From Brucella cytisi (GTDB lineage Bacteria > Pseudomonadota > Alphaproteobacteria > Rhizobiales > Rhizobiaceae): DNA of 64,000 nucleotides. The stretch covers positions 62,001-126,000 of the forward strand of contig JAAVLQ010000003.1 in assembly GCA_012103075.1 (NCBI GenBank), in the 5' to 3' direction. Position numbers and translations under genes: made by a program. The notes under the pieces were generated by a model, which saw only the letters and a program-made list of their open reading frames with translations, was not told the DNA's origin and did not search any database. This document shows positions 42,185-52,783 of this stretch, in pieces (the stretch's first letter is position 1; each line of letters opens with the position of its first letter).

Positions 42185-42229
42185 GTCAGGATCTCCCCGG
42201 GGTTTTGTGAGAGCATTCATTGCCGCGCG

Positions 42230-42700
42230 TCAGATGAGCGACTGAACACGGAGAGGGAATTTGCCGCGCACGAGTAGCGGTTTTTCGCCCTGATCCAGCC
42301 GGCCAAGTCGAACCAGTCCCGGCGACCAACTGTAAGGGCGGTGGAACATCGCCAGATTGCCCCAAGGGGCGTAATAGCAGAGATCGCCGACAGCCTCGTT
42401 TTCGAAACGGGCACTGCCATCATCGCTTAGCTTGCACGGCAGGTAGGCGATCTTCTCATTGGTCGAGTAATCGTCGATAGTGAGATCAAGCGGCATCATC
42501 GCGAACAGTTCGCGTGCCGCTGCATTGTCTTCCAGTGTCGCCGTGAGATTCTGACCGGCGAAAGCTAGTCTGAGACGCATGGTGACTCCCTCGTGGGCCC
42601 GGGTCTTGTCCGACAGCAGATAGAGAAGCGTAGGGAGGGCAACGCTTGCGGCACCGGTCGCCAGTATGCGACGTCGTGAAATCGATGCGGATCGGCCCAT
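42230..42700 (-). CDS. Tat-exported cyclophilin-like protein
   Basis: 156 residues, intact. A twin-arginine signal (ISRRRILATGAASVALPTLL) is followed by a cyclophilin-like fold: MRLRLAFAGQNLTATLEDNA, FAMMPLDLTIDDYSTNEKIA, DLCYYAPWGNLAMFHRP and LVRLGRLDQG. This is the bacterial 'cyclophilin-like' beta-barrel family that lacks proven isomerase activity. It sits between the MFS gene (42702, 2 bp upstream) and the hydrolase. Confidence 0.75.
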   Translation of the reverse strand: MGRSASISRRRILATGAASVALPTLLYLLSDKTRAHEGVTMRLRLAFAGQNLTATLEDNAAARELFAMMPLDLTIDDYSTNEKIAYLPCKLSDDGSARFENEAVGDLCYYAPWGNLAMFHRPYSWSPGLVRLGRLDQGEKPLLVRGKFPLRVQSLI

Positions 42701-42701
42701 G

Positions 42702-43887
42702 TCAAATTGTTTCCGGTTTCAGCAGGCGCTGTCCATTGCCAATCAAGGCGATCGCAAACAAGGCCAGAACAATGCTGCCGATAAACGTCGCCTCGATCGA
42801 AATGCCATCCAGCAGCAGTCCGCCGATAATCGCTCCGAGCAAGATCGAGGTTTGAATCGCGGCGACCATCAGGCTGCCAGCCGCCTCTGGTACATCGTCA
42901 GCATTCTGTGACATCCATGTCATCCAGATAACCGAGAACATGGTGTTCATCACCCCCAAATGGTCATGAAGAGGCCTGCTGCAACAACCGAGAATCCAAA
43001 CAGCAGAAGTCCAACGGTGGCGCAGCCCATGACGAGGGCGGGTAGCTTCAGAAAAGGGGCGACGTTTCCCTTGAGGAACCGACCGGCCGCCCACGTGCCG
43101 ATGAAGCCGGCGCAGCCCAGAAGCAGCAAGAGAAACGACAGCGTGGTAATATCTGCCCGCGTGACCTGCTCGAGAAACGGACGCAGATAGGTGAACATCG
43201 TGAAGGCCGAGCCCCGAGGACAGCATGCAAGCAAGCAGACCGCGCCTGAAATAAGGACGCCTCAGCAGGCCAGACATCGCAAGTAAATCCTGTTTCTGAT
43301 TTGCAGGTAGTGACGGAAGCGCTACTGCATGCCAGATGAGGTTGATGGCAACGATAGGTGTCAATGCCCAAAACACCTCACGCCAACCGAACAAACCGCC
43401 GAGATAGCTGCCGACCGGTGCTGCAAACGCGGCAGCAATGGCTTGCCCGCCATACATCAAAGCCAGTGCGCGCGGTACGTCCTCTGCTGGCACCGGGCGC
43501 ATGATGACTGCTGTGGCCAACGCCCAGAAGCCACCGATGCAGATGCCGAGCAGCGCACGACCAGCCATCAGCAAAAGGAAATTCGGTGCGATCGCGACCA
43601 GCACTAACGACAGCAGCATCAGGGCTGTCATCGCGATCAATATCCATTTCCTGTTCAGCTCTCCAGCAGCAGTGGTGACGAGCATGCTCGCTACAACGGC
43701 AAAAACCGCTTATGGATATAGCCTGTCCCGTTTGCCCCTCTGTTGCGTGCAGCCCTTCGGCCATCGGTGTTAGCAGGCTGACCGGCATGAATTCCGAGGC
43801 GATCAGCATCGCCACGCATAGGGCCATCGACAGGACGGCGCCCCGGGCAGCGGGTCTGCTGCCGACATTATCCACGGCGGAAACCAT
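42702..43887 (-). CDS. MFS transporter, DHA-type (frameshifted)
   Basis: About 395 residues, 12 helices. It starts in the segment LSMALCVAMLIASEFMPVSL (the 'SEF.P..LL.P' motif of YdhP/NepI-like drug and sugar exporters). The motif-C/D area is GRALLGICIGGFWALATAVI, and the later helices read VMGCATVGLLLFGFSVVAAG and ILLGAIIGGLLLDGISIEAT. Frame breaks lie near 43710, 43215 and at the C-run 42953-42957. First gene of the operon with the cyclophilin-like protein and hydrolase. The divergent LysR gene probably controls it. Confidence 0.85.
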
Positions 43888-43975
43888 CGTTCGTGTGCTC
43901 CGGTTTGAATGTTTGAAATCGGGAAACAGATATAACTGATCTGCTACGGACCGATTACCCGCTGTAATTTGATTG

Positions 43976-43992
43976 GATCAATCGACTTGATC
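43976..43992. promoter_or_regulatory. Palindromic LysR-type operator
   Basis: GATCAA-TCGAC-TTGATC, a perfect 6-bp inverted repeat with a 5-bp centre, 35 bp before the LysR gene and 89 bp before the divergent MFS start. The layout is the standard one for LysR autoregulation and control of the opposite operon. Confidence 0.55.
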
Positions 43993-44026
43993 GATTAATC
44001 TCGGTGTGCAGAATTGAAGAGGACAC

Positions 44027-44916
44027 ATGGAGAAAACGGATTTCAACCAGTTGACTGGTTCAGGATTGTCGCCGAAGAACGGAGCTTTACCAAGGCAGCA
44101 GCAAGGATCGGCGTCGCCCAATCGACGCTTAGCTATGCCATCAAGCAGCTTGAAACCAGCTTGGGTATACGCCTTCTGACGCGCACGACCGGGAATGTTA
44201 CCACAACTCCAGCAGGCGACCGGTTGCTCAAGACCATAACCCCGCGCATGGCCGAGATTGAAGATGAGATTGCGGCGCTGACGGCGTTTCGCGACAAGCC
44301 ATCCGGTACGATCAGGCTGACACTTTCCGACCACGCTCTGGAGAGCGTTGTATGGCCGAAGTTGAAGCGCGTGCTCAAGCAATATCCTGATATCAGCGTC
44401 GAACTGGTGCTTGATAGCACTTTCCGCAATATCGTCGAGGAGCGTTTTGATGCTGGCGTGCGGTTAGGCGAAAGCCTCGAGAAGGATATGATTGCGGTCA
44501 GGATCGGACCGGATTGGCGCCTCGTTGCAGTTGCCTCGCCGGGTTACGGCCGAATATGGGGTGCCTGCGCACCCGCGAGACCTCGTCAGCCACCGTTGTA
44601 TCAATATGCGCCACGAAACTGCCGGCGGCCTTTATGCCCGGGAATTCGAAAAGGGTGGCGGGAACTGCGCGTTCGCGTGGACGGCCAGCTCACTTTCAAC
44701 AATTCCTATGCCATGATAGATGCCGCAGTGAGCGGTTATGGAATAGCTTATGTCCCGGAGAATATCGTAGAGCGACACATCGCTTCCGGTGAACTGACCA
44801 GAGTTCTTGATGAGTGGTCACCCTTCTTTGATGGCTATTTCTTCTACTATCCCACTCGTCGCCAGAACTCGCCAGCATTCAAGATCATTGTGGATGCGCT
44901 AAGGCATCGCAGGTAG
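44027..44916 (+). CDS. LysR-family transcriptional regulator (frameshifted)
   Basis: About 297 residues. ATG at 44027, with AAGAGGA upstream. MEKTDFNQL is followed (frame change near 44050) by DWFRIVAEERSFTKAAARIG...AQSTLSYAIKQLETSLGIRL, the LysR HTH. The effector domain includes SVELVLDSTFRNIVEERFDA and GVRLGESLEKDMIAVRIGPD, and ends ...TRRQNSPAFKIIVDALRHRR. Further breaks lie near 44560 and 44650. Members with 'GVRLGE...DM' are typically regulators divergent from transporters or oxidoreductases. Here the divergent target is the MFS/cyclophilin-like/hydrolase operon. Confidence 0.85.
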
Positions 44917-45194
44917 GCAAGAGCAGAAAAACAATCGGTTCCAGTGTTGCCCTTGCGTTGATGGAAACTTGACTGGCAAGAGATGACCGGCTTGGGGTCG
45001 AATACGGTATGGCTGTCGAGAACAGAGGTTATTCGGATTCCAAATCCGGGTACGAGGGGCCACGATCCGCTCGGGTATTACTCGTTATGTGATCTGACCA
45101 ATGACTGTGATCGATCAACCCTAAGGAGATTTGCTCAATAAGAGTGTCATTAGCTACGACGATCTTAAATCGGTGATCAAAAGGATAATAGAAC

Positions 45195-45753
45195 TCACCT
45201 ATGGCAGCCCTTGAGTGCACGGGAAAAGCACAGAGTCTCTGTACCGTTCATTAACACCTTCTTTGCATCAGAGTATCCGGCTTTCTCTGCCACGCGAATA
45301 GATGCGAGATTGACGGGTGAGATCAGACAGACGCTGCGTTCAAATCGGTTCTGCGCTTCCAGCCACGCTAATGCGGCAGTAAGCGCTTCTGATGCATAGC
45401 CTTTTCCCTGTGCAGACGGCGAAAGCACCCATCCGGCCTCAGGAATGCCCCTTAGCGACGGCTCCACGTCCCTGTGAAAATCGGCAAAACCAGTCACCAA
45501 TATAAAGGCTCGTCGCCTTCTCGCGGATGGCCCAATAACCGAAACCCAGAAGCGGCCATAGCCCACTATAAGCCAAAAGACGCATCCACGATTCCCGAGG
45601 GGTCGATGGCTTGCCGAAAATATGCTCCACCACGGAAGGTTCCGCCCATATGCTGGTGAGCCGTCCGAAATCTTCCGCCCCATGTCCGCTCAAAATCAAC
45701 CGTTCTGTTTCCAAAACTGGCGCGGCGGTATTCGACACATTGCACTCATTCAT
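45195..45753 (-). CDS. GNAT-family N-acetyltransferase (one frameshift)
   Basis: About 186 residues. The N-terminal motif PVLETERLILSGHGAEDFGR is the RimJ/RimL-like start ('ETERL.LR'). GFGYWAIREKATSLYIGD, then (new frame) FADFHRDVEPSLRGIPEAGW and LSPSAQGKGYASEALTAALA (the acetyl-CoA pyrophosphate loop Q-x-x-G-Y-A). The end, CLISPVNLASIRVAEKAGYS, contains the usual 'N..S..VAEK.GF'. Frame break near 45490. It may acetylate a protein N-terminus or a small amine. Confidence 0.85.
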
Positions 45754-45765
45754 GCAAACAGCCTT

Positions 45766-45861
45766 TCAAAAAGAATTTTGACAATCGCTCGGTGCCTGCG
45801 TTCTCTCGAAACAAGCTAAAAGAAGCGGGAGCGTCAGTGTAAGCCGAAAAAAAGTAGCCAT
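45766..45861 (-). CDS. Putative 31-residue lipoprotein-like peptide
   Basis: MATFFRLTLTLPLLLACFER, with a lipobox-like LLLAC followed by a short polar tail (TQAPSDCQNSF). It lies directly upstream of the acetyltransferase start (45753). There is no good ribosome site, so it could be chance. Confidence 0.25.
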   Translation of the reverse strand: MATFFRLTLTLPLLLACFERTQAPSDCQNSF

Positions 45862-46148
45862 ATGATAGTGGCTTACGAAAGGTCCAGCGGCAGTCGTGTT
45901 TTCCAAGGCATGGCCCGATCGGACCGAATGGAAATATCCTGTCAGCTTTAAGAGAAACAGCGATACATGCCGGCAAGTGGACCGCCGGTACCCGGAGAGC
46001 GGCGTAGTCGATCTTCGGAAAAGTTTTTCTACCCTCACGGTTCCGCCTCAACAGAAGTGCGACCCTGACGGCTGCGCGAAACTGCTTTTTCAGGTCCGGC
46101 TACGAGACCACGAGCTTTGCCATTTTAAATGGGGCCCCTGATTCTTGA

Positions 46149-46731
46149 TCACTCCTTCACGTCGAGACTGAAACTGTAGGAACAGCCCGCCAGCACCTTC
46201 CCCGGATGGCTTTCCACTGTTGAAACATTGAGACTGATCCGCGTCTTCACGGTAATCATCTCGTCGGTATCGTCGGTATTTTCCGCAACTACCCGCTCAC
46301 CCATGAACTTGGCGGGACTATCAATGAGTGCCGGGATTTCTAGCCGTTTTGCGGGGCAGACGCGCTGCCGTCATCAAGCACTGCAAGGAGACCGTTGCCT
46401 GCAAAAGCGATATCCATCGTCTCTGAGCCAAAAACTTTTACAGGTTTATCCAGCTTATACTGCTCAAGGAAGGGATTACCGCTCTCAGTACGGCTCCAAC
46501 CCAGAAGTTTCAGAGCGTCGGGTTCTGCCTGCATCCACGTTGTGAGTTGATTATAGTCGGGGACCTGTGCACGACATTCAATTAATTTTTCCAGATCGAG
46601 TTTCCGGGGGTAAATTCGTCGTCTTCGGCTAAAGCGGTCTGTGCTGTGAAAACCGTTATGATCAAGAATACGAGGTTGCGTGCTATATTGCGGGCTCGAC
46701 GGCGAGTTTTCTCTGGGTGGTTACATACCAT
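46149..46731 (-). CDS. Exported hypothetical protein (frameshifted)
   Basis: About 193 residues. An N-terminal signal after a basic region (NIARNLVFLIITVFTAQTAL-A) leads to EDDEFTP, then (next frame) RKLDLEKLIECRAQVPDYNQ and LTTWMQAEPDALKLLGWSRT, FGSETMDIAFAGNGLLAVLD, and after another break PAKFMGERVVAENTDDTDEM, ending AGCSYSFSLDVKE. Two cysteines. Breaks lie near 46610 and 46350. Family not recognised with certainty. Periplasmic location inferred from the signal. Confidence 0.6.
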
Positions 46732-46796
46732 TATTCATTCACTCCAATTGAGCCGGGCCAAAACACCAAACAGTCGGGCGCCCGATACAAAAGCAA

Positions 46797-47447
46797 CCTT
46801 ATCCGGAAGCGGATGCTTCAATCATGATTCCTGATCCGGGACAAGCCAGCCGTTCGCTGCTAAGGCCAATAGCAGAAATGGCGTGCAGTTCTGTTTCTCC
46901 CGGATCTATTCTCCGCAGTTTAAATGTACTGCTGTTGTAAACCTGGGGAATGCTGGCTGGACGCCTCGATCCGGCTTTGCCTCTCCAAACGAGTGATAGC
47001 AGCACTATGTTTTCCGGCGGGGCCAGAGGGGGAGAGGAACATATTGTATGGTCCGAAGCGCCCTTCAACAGGATGGACGTACGGGCGATTTGACATCAAT
47101 GCGAATGCGCCAAAGAAATTTCTTGATTGGGACCTTACTATTCCGCTTCGGATAATTTGAACGGAGCACCACACACATATGCTCCATCATGCAAAATCAA
47201 CCGCTATGGGCTTTTTCTGGATGTGAAGTAAGTCCAGTTGAACAGTTGAAACAGAGGCCCCGGAGGTTCGATGGTTGGCCCGGCTTGTCCCAAACCGAGG
47301 GGTGAGCAGGCCGGTATACAAAATCCGTTCCCGTCAGAGTCTCGTCGGATGCAGCAGTCGATTTGCCGACGCGCGTAATAAGGGGCAACGTTACCAGTTA
47401 CTCCGGGGCATCGATTAGAGGATTGTTCAGCTCAGATTGTGCGCACA
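46797..47447 (-). CDS. Possible conserved hypothetical downstream of the muramidase (heavily frameshifted)
   Basis: Starting at an ATG 8 bp after the muramidase stop, the minus strand gives pieces in alternating frames: MCAQSELNNPLIDAPE, LPLITRVGKSTAASDETLTG, LHDGAYVCGAPFKLSEAE, RPYVHPVEGRFGPYNMFLSP and RRIDPGETELHAISAIGLSS. The pieces are protein-like and in order but need at least four frame changes. The family is unknown and the call is weak. The alternative is noncoding sequence. Confidence 0.3.
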
Positions 47448-47454
47448 TTTTGAA

Positions 47455-48145
47455 TTAACGCCGGACGTTCCAGTCCACGCGGCCATCGATCCCGTCAAGG
47501 CGGCGAAAGTTGGAAGCCTGCCAGATCTGCCATGGGCGCGCGCCAAATCGCGGTTCCCGAACAATGCTTCTTAACCACAGTGGTCGATCAAAACGCAGAC
47601 TTATCCCGAATGCTTCATCGAATTCTTGCGTCAGATAAAGCACAGCTTTCTTTTGGTAGCGGGTTTCAACGATGCCTAAAAAATCAGCCAGTTCGGAGTG
47701 GAGCATCTCTTTCGACATCTTGTTCGAGCAATTGCCCATAAATTCCAGATCAACTGCTGGCGGCAAAGCCTCAGGATCTATTTGAACGCTTTCGACGAAG
47801 TTTGCCGCCTGCTCCAATCCGGAGCGGCAAAGCGTAAAAATGATATGCGCCGCGCTTTATGCGTGCCTCTTTCGAAGAGCTCCAGTTCTTTGCAAACAAA
47901 CGGTCTTTGAAATCTCCGCCTTCGGTGGCCTTGATGTAGGCAAAGCTTACTCCTTGCCCCGATAGGGCTTGCCATTTGATCGGGCCCCGGTGATGAGAGA
48001 CGTCGATACCTTGTTCTGGAAATTGTTTGATCGAGGGGTGCCATTGCGATGCGTATAGCCAGATCGCGAGCGACGCGAAGAACGCAAACGCAACGAAACC
48101 AGATACCCATGCAAGGGCACTCTTAAGCGATAGGGGGCGAGTCAT
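47455..48145 (-). CDS. Membrane-anchored GH25 muramidase (lysozyme-like; one frameshift)
   Basis: About 230 residues. A membrane anchor (SALAWVSGFVAFAFFASLAI) leads to the GH25 core: EQGIDVSHHRGPIKWQALSG (catalytic-site Asp in D-V-S-H-H), VSFAYIKATEGGDFKDRLFA, RIKRGAYHFYAL, then (new frame) PPAVDLEFMGNCSN with the D-x-E pair, and a C-terminal end with WQASNFRRLDGIDGRVDWNV. Frame break near 47825. It cleaves the glycan strands of peptidoglycan. An anchored form suggests cell-wall remodelling rather than phage lysis. Confidence 0.88.
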
Positions 48146-49388
48146 TTACACTCCAGATTTCACGCTCGAAGCTGTTACAGGGAACCAGCCAATGCGCACA
48201 CCTCTTAAAAACCATGTCATAGGAAAAAGGAACGAGCAGTAGAAGCTGCGCCATTTACGTTTTCTGGCCATTTGGCAAAAAAACCACCGTCTGGAAGTAT
48301 GGACTAACGGATCCATCGAATATTCACGCGTCAAAAGCGTTTCAACCCGAGGCAAACAGAAGTTGAAAAACATAATCTGAATTGGATGATGCAACTGATC
48401 GGAGTGTTGGTTGTCCGACATCGGAAGCGACGGTCAGATGACTATTCATCAGGCGATCCGCTGCTGGATATGGATGCGAAAACATCCTACGTTTTATATA
48501 CGGTGGGCTGCATGAGCGAGAGCTTGAAGAAAGTTTCGAGTGTTCAACTGTTGCAGGGGAATATCCGCTAAAGGCAAGCCGCCAGCAAACTGATGTGGTT
48601 AAGGTTGCAGCGTCAGATGCCGGACGAATTGATACGTAAAACAATTCACCGGAATTGCCCCATTCTCCAAATGGCGAGCAAAGGAACCGGCGGAGTGCCC
48701 ATGTCATGATTAATACAAGGTTTCAGCGTCGCAGTGCACGGGTGTTTAAAGATTTTATGGTGGGATTGCTATCCAGACGACATGGCACCCGGCCAGAAGG
48801 ATTTTAACATCAAGAACAAATCAGACTGGGATCGCAAGATTTATGTCGAGTGCGTTCTGCGCCACGAAATTTATGTCGACGTAGCTATCAGCAGCCCTCA
48901 TGATTGAAATTGCCGGCAGGATTTTGTATTGAATCACACTGCATCTTTTGAAGTTTCTCAAAAGCAGCAATTTTATGAGATCGTTGCATCTCATGCACGG
49001 CAGGAGGAGTTTGTGCCGCGGTGTGGGCTTTCATTGCCAATTGAGGCGTTACGGTCAACGGTGACACCAATAGCAGGGGCATAACGCTATTTATTCGTTG
49101 TGGCCACGCGCCGGCAGGTAATTGGGTGCACTTCGGGTGACGGACTTCCCGAGACTTACAGTGAACCCGTTCAAACAGCTTGACTTGGCCAGTCCCATTA
49201 CGGATGATAAGGGCATGATCGAAAAGGACACCCATATTGTCTCTCGCCCGGCCGGTATCTCATTTGCGGGATGCCGGGAAGTCAAGCGCACGATCTGATC
49301 AAGCGATTTGCCACTACCGGCCTCGCCCTCATGGACGGGGTGTTTCGGTTCGGCTGGTGCCTCGTCCAATCTTTGAAAGGATTTGAAC
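48146..49388. other. Region without a recognised gene, with one small frame
   Basis: The only frame with some support is at 48782-48907 plus (41 codons: MAPGQKDFNIKNKSDWDRKI...). It contains two copies of the 9-mer TTTATGTCG, but its ribosome site is poor. A minus-strand frame ending near 48900 and a segment near 49150-49290 (plus, NPFKQLDLASPITDDKGMIE) are protein-like but unassigned. Confidence 0.35.
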
Positions 49389-50120
49389 ATGGCACAGAAT
49401 ATCTACGACGATCCGACGTTTTTCGCCGGGTATAGTCAACTCCCCGGGCAGGTGTAGGGCACGGAAGGCGCTCCGGAATGGCGCGCTATTAAAGCTATGC
49501 TGCCTCCCTTGCGTGACAAGCGCATTGCTGATCTCGGCTGCGGTTTTGGATGGACATCACGGTGGATGCGCCAGAATGGTGCCGCGTCTGTTACGGGTAT
49601 TGACCTGTCAGAGAAAATGATCGGTCGGGCACGGGCAGATACGAGTGACAGCCAGATCAGCTACCGCATCGCCGATCTCGAAACACTAGAGTTGTCTGCC
49701 GACAGTTTTGAACTCATCTACAGCGCTCTCACTTTCCATTATGTAGAGAACTTCAGTCGTCTGCTCGGTATGATTTATAAGGCTCTGGTGAGCGGTGGCA
49801 CTTTGGTATTCACTATCGAGCATCCGATCTTCATGGCAGCGTCACAGCCCGGATGGTTCGACGATGCCGACGGACGAAAGACATGGCCGGTTAATGGTTA
49901 TTCAATCGAAGGGGAACGCCGCACCAATTGGTTTGCGGACGGTGTTTTGAAATACCACCGAACAATGGGAACGACGATAAACGCACTTATTCAAAGTGGA
50001 TTCGTAATCGACCATATTGAGGAGTTTGCGCCAACCACGAGCCAGATTGAAGAGAACCCTGATCTCGCTGAGGAACTGGAGAGACCCATGATGCTTCTTG
50101 TCGCAGTTCACAAACCCTAG
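49389..50120 (+). CDS. Class I SAM-dependent methyltransferase (frameshift near the N-terminus)
   Basis: About 243 residues. MAQNIYDDPTFFAGYSQLP is followed by a break with an apparent in-frame TAG at about 49456, then GAPEWRAIKAMLPPLRDKRI, motif I DLGCGFGWTSRWMRQNGAAS, IDLSEKMIGRARADT, motif II-like ALTFHYVENFSRLLGMIYKA and TLVFTIEHPIFMAA. The 'AEGAPEW..L..LLP' start and 'EHPIFTA' end are the hallmark of a common family of small-molecule or quinone-like methyltransferases. The substrate is unknown. Confidence 0.88.
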
Positions 50121-50127
50121 TTAAAAT

Positions 50128-50151
50128 GGCGGGCTGTCCCTGCAGCCCGCC
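50128..50151 (+). terminator. Hairpin after the methyltransferase gene
   Basis: GGCGGGCTG (50128-50136) and CAGCCCGCC (50143-50151), perfect 9-bp stem with a 6-nt loop, 8 bp after the stop. No T-run follows, so it may act as a transcript stabiliser or weak terminator. Confidence 0.5.
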
Positions 50152-50404
50152 ACGCTCTGATCGGTTGAATTCCCTTGATCGCCGCGGCACGGGAAGATCG
50201 GGGCCGAGAAGAAAATGACCGGCTGGCGGCAACCGAAGATGCGGCGTCCCCGAAAACCAACAATACCGCTGTCGACCATCTTGTCGGGACCACCTAAAGT
50301 ACCGAGTGTCCTGAACCACGGTTGTCGGCGCTGATGGTTCAGGTGCGTTCGGCGGCTTTTGCGGTTACCGGCATCTTAGCTCGCACAAGGACCGTGTGCT
50401 GTGA

Positions 50405-50515
50405 TCATTGCACGAGGACTGTGAGAAGGATGGCAATCGGCAATGCGATCGCCATGCCACTCAATGCAATTGATGACGCTATTCGAAGCGATTTGCTCAA
50501 TTGATCCGACACCAT
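50405..50515 (-). CDS. 36-residue single-helix membrane protein
   Basis: MVSDQLSKSLRIASSIALSG...LPIAILLTVLVQ. An almost perfect Shine-Dalgarno, AGGAGGCAGAA, precedes the ATG. A short amphipathic N-terminus is followed by one hydrophobic helix (ASSIALSGMAIALPIAILLT). No frameshift. Small membrane proteins of this size are easily missed. Function unknown. Confidence 0.55.
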   Translation of the reverse strand: MVSDQLSKSLRIASSIALSGMAIALPIAILLTVLVQ

Positions 50516-50975
50516 TTCTGCCTCCTGTCGGTGCCTATAAAAACACATCCTGCCCGGTTAGGTAAACCCGGTTTGAATGGAGGCCAGAGTGAACGGACGT
50601 CAAAAAAAAAAAACGAGCAGCCAATGTTCGCGCGGGAGTTGGAAAGTGATATGTTATCGAGGACCTGTCTTCTCAGAGACAGAGAAGAATAGATCCCTTG
50701 TTATAATGATAGTTGAGGTACCATCCTGTTATAAATTGAGCCTTTCACAGGCAGGGAATGAGCCGGCTCTTCATTGAATATGTGCAGTAAAAGATGCCAT
50801 TATTTTGCGGAATCTCCTGCACGTTCCGGTGCACCCATGCGACTGGAGTGCGATCGCACAGTTAGACGCTGTATCGTTTCATTTACACATTGTTGTGGCA
50901 TGTTTGTCTTGTTCAGACATCGGGCAGTCGGTTTCTTTATCCGGTATTCGTAAGCGGATGTGACCGGTCCCCGAT

Positions 50976-51490
50976 TTAAATCGATGCCAAAAGGTCAGCA
51001 AGCCCGGTGATCGTGTTGATATTTCGGGCCGTGCCACTTTTGCTGCAGCTGGAATTCTAAGCTTCGATCGTCCCATATCTGCGCCATATGCCACATAGAT
51101 TTCTCGTCTGCCCAGAATGATTTCTTCATCCTTTCGTCCGCTCACTGTTTCCAGCGTGTTGTCAGACGGTGATGCATCCAGAAAAATAGCAACGGTTCGG
51201 TTGCGCGGAGCGTCGGGGAATGGATTTGCTTCGACAATGTCGGCCATTTCCCGGGCTGTACGGACCATGACACCGACCGGCTTGCCGGTATAGGTCGTCA
51301 GGCGCTTCTCAAGCGCTGCTTTGACTTCCAGCTCGGTTTGCTCACACGAGAAAACGACATTACCGCTTGCGATATAGGTCTGAACATTTTCGAAATTTTC
51401 TGCAATGCACATCGCTTTGAGCTCGGACATCGGCAATTTGGCGGTTCCACCAACATTCACCGCGCGTAACAGGGCAACATAAGCGCTCAT
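50976..51490 (-). CDS. DUF1697 family protein (one frameshift)
   Basis: About 171 residues. MSAYVALLRAVNVGGTAKLP is the family signature ('ALLRAVNVGG'). TYIASGNVVFSCEQTELEVK, then RTAREMADIVEANPFPDA...NRTVAIFLDASPSDN, and a YVAYGADMGRSKLRIPAA segment near the end that continues (new frame) GTARNINTITGLADLLASI. The family is widespread and uncharacterised. Frame break near 51040. No operon partners are evident. Confidence 0.85.
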
Positions 51491-52783
51491 TAGATCTCCG
51501 TTCCGGCTCGTTGTAAAACTCCAACCGTCAGTCCGAAAACCGGGCTGACTGACGTGCGAGAATATTGTCCGCAGTTAGTTCGTGAAAACGCCCGGGTCAA
51601 CCGGAACCCGGCTTGCGTTTGAACCATAGCTTTCGCCGACAGCTGTCAGTATTCTGCGAACAGACCTCCGGCTGACCGGTTTCGAGTGAATAAAGGCCTC
51701 CAGTTTGCTGATCTGTCAACTGGAGGTCCCTCGAAAAGCAGACCTGTTACCGCGCCAGAGTACCTTCCGGGTCTGGTGGTACAGCCGAAAACTAAAAGTG
51801 CACGGAATTGGCGGCACATCGCACGGTTCATGCTACTGGTTCTATGAGATGCGGAAAGGGATAGGTGACCATGAGTTGCCGGCGTTTGGTGAGATTGCTG
51901 CCTTGTCGAAGGGGCAGTAACACAAAGGCGCCGTCATTGATATGTCCCCTTAAAATGGTCCTTCAACATATTGTTTATCCGATCCTTTAATCGAGGGTGG
52001 ACCGTAGCTCAGCTTCGACCATATCTCTTGCGATATTAATGCCTTTGGCCGCTGTTCGTTATTCCCTCCGGGCAAGACAATGATCCGTTCCGCAGAAAGC
52101 GATATTTTCAATCAGTGTTAGAAAGGTCATGTTCGTTGAGAGCTTTCCGCGATTATCAGTTTGGGCGAAACGGGAACGGCTGTTGATTGAATGAAATTCC
52201 GGTTGTGCCCGTTCAGGCGATAATCGGAGTTTGTGTTTTGGGCCCACGATAGAAAGTTGTCTGAAATGCAAAAGGTGAAACATGATGGCGCAAGAAATGG
52301 CCATGGGACCCCGGAAAGCACCGTATTTCCCGGTATCACGTCACTGTTCTCGAGACTGTGCGATGGGCTGTGCCTGAGAAAAAAAAGTACATGACGTGGC
52401 GGAGCCTGTTTCTCCCGTGAAACCGTCGCGGCAACTTCCACATTGATCGGCGTATAAGACCCTGACGACGTCGCAGCAAACCGATCAGTCTCTGGCCATA
52501 ATGCGGATATCGTGTTGCTTGTACGTTGCTGCCAGTTTCGCTTGAACAGCACACCCTGTTGCGACCGCTACAGGGTTTCGGTCCGACTATCGGCTGACTT
52601 CTTCCACCATCCTCATAGTCCGGGCAAATTCTCAAAGACGTTCGCAATGGTAGACAAGCAAGCACTACCGCCGGACGATCAGGAAATCTTAAAGATATGC
52701 AGTCCCTATTGTTACAGTATGCATTGTCTTATATGCTCATACTCGGAATACCATTACGGATACTAGCTCAGGAGAGACATATC
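51491..52783. other. No recognisable gene
   Basis: About 1.3 kb. A few protein-like stretches occur, for example on the minus strand near 52560-52400 (NPVAVATGCAVQAKLAATYK and YTPINVEVAATVSREKQA in different frames), but I see no family or ribosome site. It may hold a decayed or heavily frameshifted gene. Confidence 0.4.

Noticed and set aside
49450..49460. In-frame TAG in the methyltransferase, as possible recoding
   Set aside because: The surrounding residues fit the family only if one base is changed nearby. It matches the general indel pattern and no recoding element is seen.
50607..50618. Long A homopolymer
   Set aside because: Likely a sequencing or slippage feature in a noncoding stretch. 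No function is suggested by the surroundings.
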